Translations under genes and position numbers: made by a program | Source: Ruminococcaceae bacterium UBA1417 | GTDB lineage: Bacteria > Bacillota > Clostridia > Oscillospirales > Acutalibacteraceae | Direction of reading: 5' to 3' | Length of the DNA: 64,000 bases | Assembly (NCBI GenBank): GCA_002305575.1 | Contig: DBPP01000004.1 | Location: forward strand, 156-64,155 | Notes under the pieces: generated by a model | Databases searched by the model: none | The model's input: the letters and a program-made list of their open reading frames with translations, nothing else | What the model was told of the DNA's origin: nothing | Shown: positions 63,063 through 64,000 of the stretch, one piece after another | How positions within the stretch are numbered: position 1 is the stretch's first letter | Layout of the letters: every line of letters starts with the position of its first letter

Positions 63063-63779
63063 ATGTTCACAAACCGTGTAGCCGTCGTGACCGGCGGCGC
63101 AAAGGGCATTGGTAAAACGATTGCTGCGGAATTCCGCAAGGCCGGCGCGGCGGTATGCGTCATCGATTTGCTGCCCAACGACTATTTCGTCGGTGATCTG
63201 GCCGACCAGAAGGTCCTGGAAACGTTCGCTCAAAAAGTAATCGCCGATTATGGACGGGTGGATTTTCTCATCAACAACGCGCTGCCGCTCATGCAGGGAC
63301 TCGATACCTGCAGCTACGACGCTTTCAATTATGCGCTACGCGTCGGCGTAACCGCACCGTTTTACCTGACCAAACTGTTCACACCCCATTTTGCACCGGG
63401 CGCCTCCATCGTCAACGTCTCGTCCTCCCGCGACCGGATGAGTCAACCGCAAACCGAAAGCTATACCGCTGCCAAAGGTGGCATTGCGGCGCTGACGCAC
63501 GCGCTGGCCGTGAGTCTGGCGGGTAGGATGCGGGTGAACAGCATCTCGCCGGGCTGGATCAACACCGACTTCACCGTCTACACCGGTCCGGACGCCGTAC
63601 AGCAGCCCGCCGGACGGGTTGGCAATCCGCTGGATATCGCCAACATGGTGCTGTTTCTCTGCTCGGATAAGGCGGGGTTTATCACCGGTGAAAACATTTG
63701 CATTGACGGCGGCATGACCCGCCAGATGATCTACCACAACGACTTCGGCTGGACACTGCAGGAAGGCAAGACGCCATGA
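63063..63779 (+). CDS. Short-chain dehydrogenase/reductase (second)
   Basis: 238-residue classical SDR. Cofactor motif TGGAKGIGK (residues 10-18), LINNALP (about 75-81), catalytic SSS and YTAAKGG (Tyr/Lys), and GWINTDF after it. Substrate unknown. ATG follows AGGAGGAAAAGG. Its stop overlaps the ATG of a truncated flavodoxin gene (ATGA), suggesting the two once formed a translationally coupled redox pair. Confidence 0.92.
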   Translation: MFTNRVAVVTGGAKGIGKTIAAEFRKAGAAVCVIDLLPNDYFVGDLADQKVLETFAQKVIADYGRVDFLINNALPLMQGLDTCSYDAFNYALRVGVTAPFYLTKLFTPHFAPGASIVNVSSSRDRMSQPQTESYTAAKGGIAALTHALAVSLAGRMRVNSISPGWINTDFTVYTGPDAVQQPAGRVGNPLDIANMVLFLCSDKAGFITGENICIDGGMTRQMIYHNDFGWTLQEGKTP

Positions 63780-63895
63780 AGGCTGCGATCTGCCATTATT
63801 CTTACCACCACGGCAATACGCGGAAGGTCATGGAAGCGATGTGCCCGAAACGGGACATGTGGATTGCATGGAAGAATTTATATATGGAGCTATAA
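63776..63895 (+). pseudogene. Truncated flavodoxin (N-terminal fragment)
   Basis: 39 codons only. MKAAICHYSYHHGNTRKVMEAM matches the start and FMN-phosphate loop (HHGNTRKV) of flavodoxin-family proteins, which are normally 140-180 residues. After residue 22 the likeness is lost and a TAA follows soon. The sequence also turns AT-rich here, so a deletion or recombination junction seems likely near 63845-63895. It overlaps the SDR stop by four bases. Confidence 0.7.
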
Positions 63896-63941
63896 TACTT
63901 CCATACAAAGCGATAATGATAAATTTATGAAGGAGGCAACA

Positions 63942-64000
63942 ATGGTTAATGCAATAAAAAAAGCATTTGTTGTCATTGGGAAAGCGGGTTCAACATTCGA
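63942..64000 (+). CDS. Start of a GyrI-like (effector-binding domain) protein, truncated by window end
   Basis: Only 19 codons are visible: MVNAIKKAFVVIGKAGSTF. The opening, with VIGKAGST, recalls GyrI-like/AraC-effector-binding small-molecule domains. A strong GAAGGAGG lies six bases before the ATG. Base composition is clearly more AT-rich than the rest of the window. Assignment is tentative because of the short length. Confidence 0.4.
   Translation, partial: MVNAIKKAFVVIGKAGSTF

Overview
The window looks like a chromosomal segment from a GC-rich anaerobic member of the Clostridia (Bacillota), probably Oscillospirales-like. The support is family content and architecture, not a database match: RNase J, GdpP, WalJ next to RlmH, DUF177 next to L32, DUF4364, an SdpR/SdpI pair, a Na+-pumping biotin decarboxylase, and many near-consensus sigma-A promoters (TTGACA, 17 bp, TATAAT). 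It is mostly dense core genome on the minus strand. There are no transposases, integrases, CRISPR arrays or rRNA genes that I can see.

Layout. 1-7.8 kb: the end of NADP glutamate dehydrogenase, a MATE exporter, a ROK kinase preceded by a two-domain APH/protein-kinase-like protein, an orphan PTS-IIC-like membrane protein with a structured leader, and a PhnP-like hydrolase. 8-19.7 kb: a BlaI-type repressor with a tandem operator-like repeat, then walJ-rlmH-ThyX-like, murA, DUF512-der-plsY, DUF177-rpmF, pgi with a P-loop gene, and a D,D-carboxypeptidase. 19.8-28.1 kb: sdpR-sdpI-like immunity module, a P-loop kinase, hisH-hisF, an ADP-ribosylglycohydrolase with an unknown partner and glpK, a lipoprotein and a second MATE exporter. 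28.2-35.5 kb: a GH3 glycosidase with a small kinase, a methionine gamma-lyase-like PLP enzyme, GNAT, two M42 aminopeptidases and secG. 35.6-42 kb: a structured gene-free stretch, MTA/SAH nucleosidase, an SDR and a type IIA topoisomerase pair. 42-52 kb: ftsH, hpt, tilS, dnaB, rplI, gdpP and rnj on one strand. 52.3-57.2 kb: nifS-iscU behind a promoter with a palindrome in its spacer, radC, an alpha/beta hydrolase and a GH29 fucosidase. 57.3-64 kb: a four-gene Na+-translocating decarboxylase operon, DUF4364, an XRE regulator, tRNA-Arg(CCG), an SDR, a truncated flavodoxin and the start of a GyrI-like gene in AT-richer DNA.

How the genes fit together. Energy and carbon: glutamate dehydrogenase, Pgi, ROK kinase, GlpK, GH3 and GH29 glycosidases, and a sodium pump driven by decarboxylation indicate a fermenter of plant or mucin sugars and amino acids. 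Envelope: MurA, PlsY, DacF-type carboxypeptidase, SecG and FtsH. Information processing: DnaB, L9, L32, Der, TilS, RlmH, RNase J, topoisomerase, RadC. Signalling: GdpP lowers c-di-AMP.

The least explained pieces are the ADP-ribosylglycohydrolase operon, the APH/kinase fusion beside a ROK kinase, the ThyX-like protein in the rlmH operon, the sdpRI pair without a toxin, and several structured leaders (PTS-IIC-like gene, secG, rnj).
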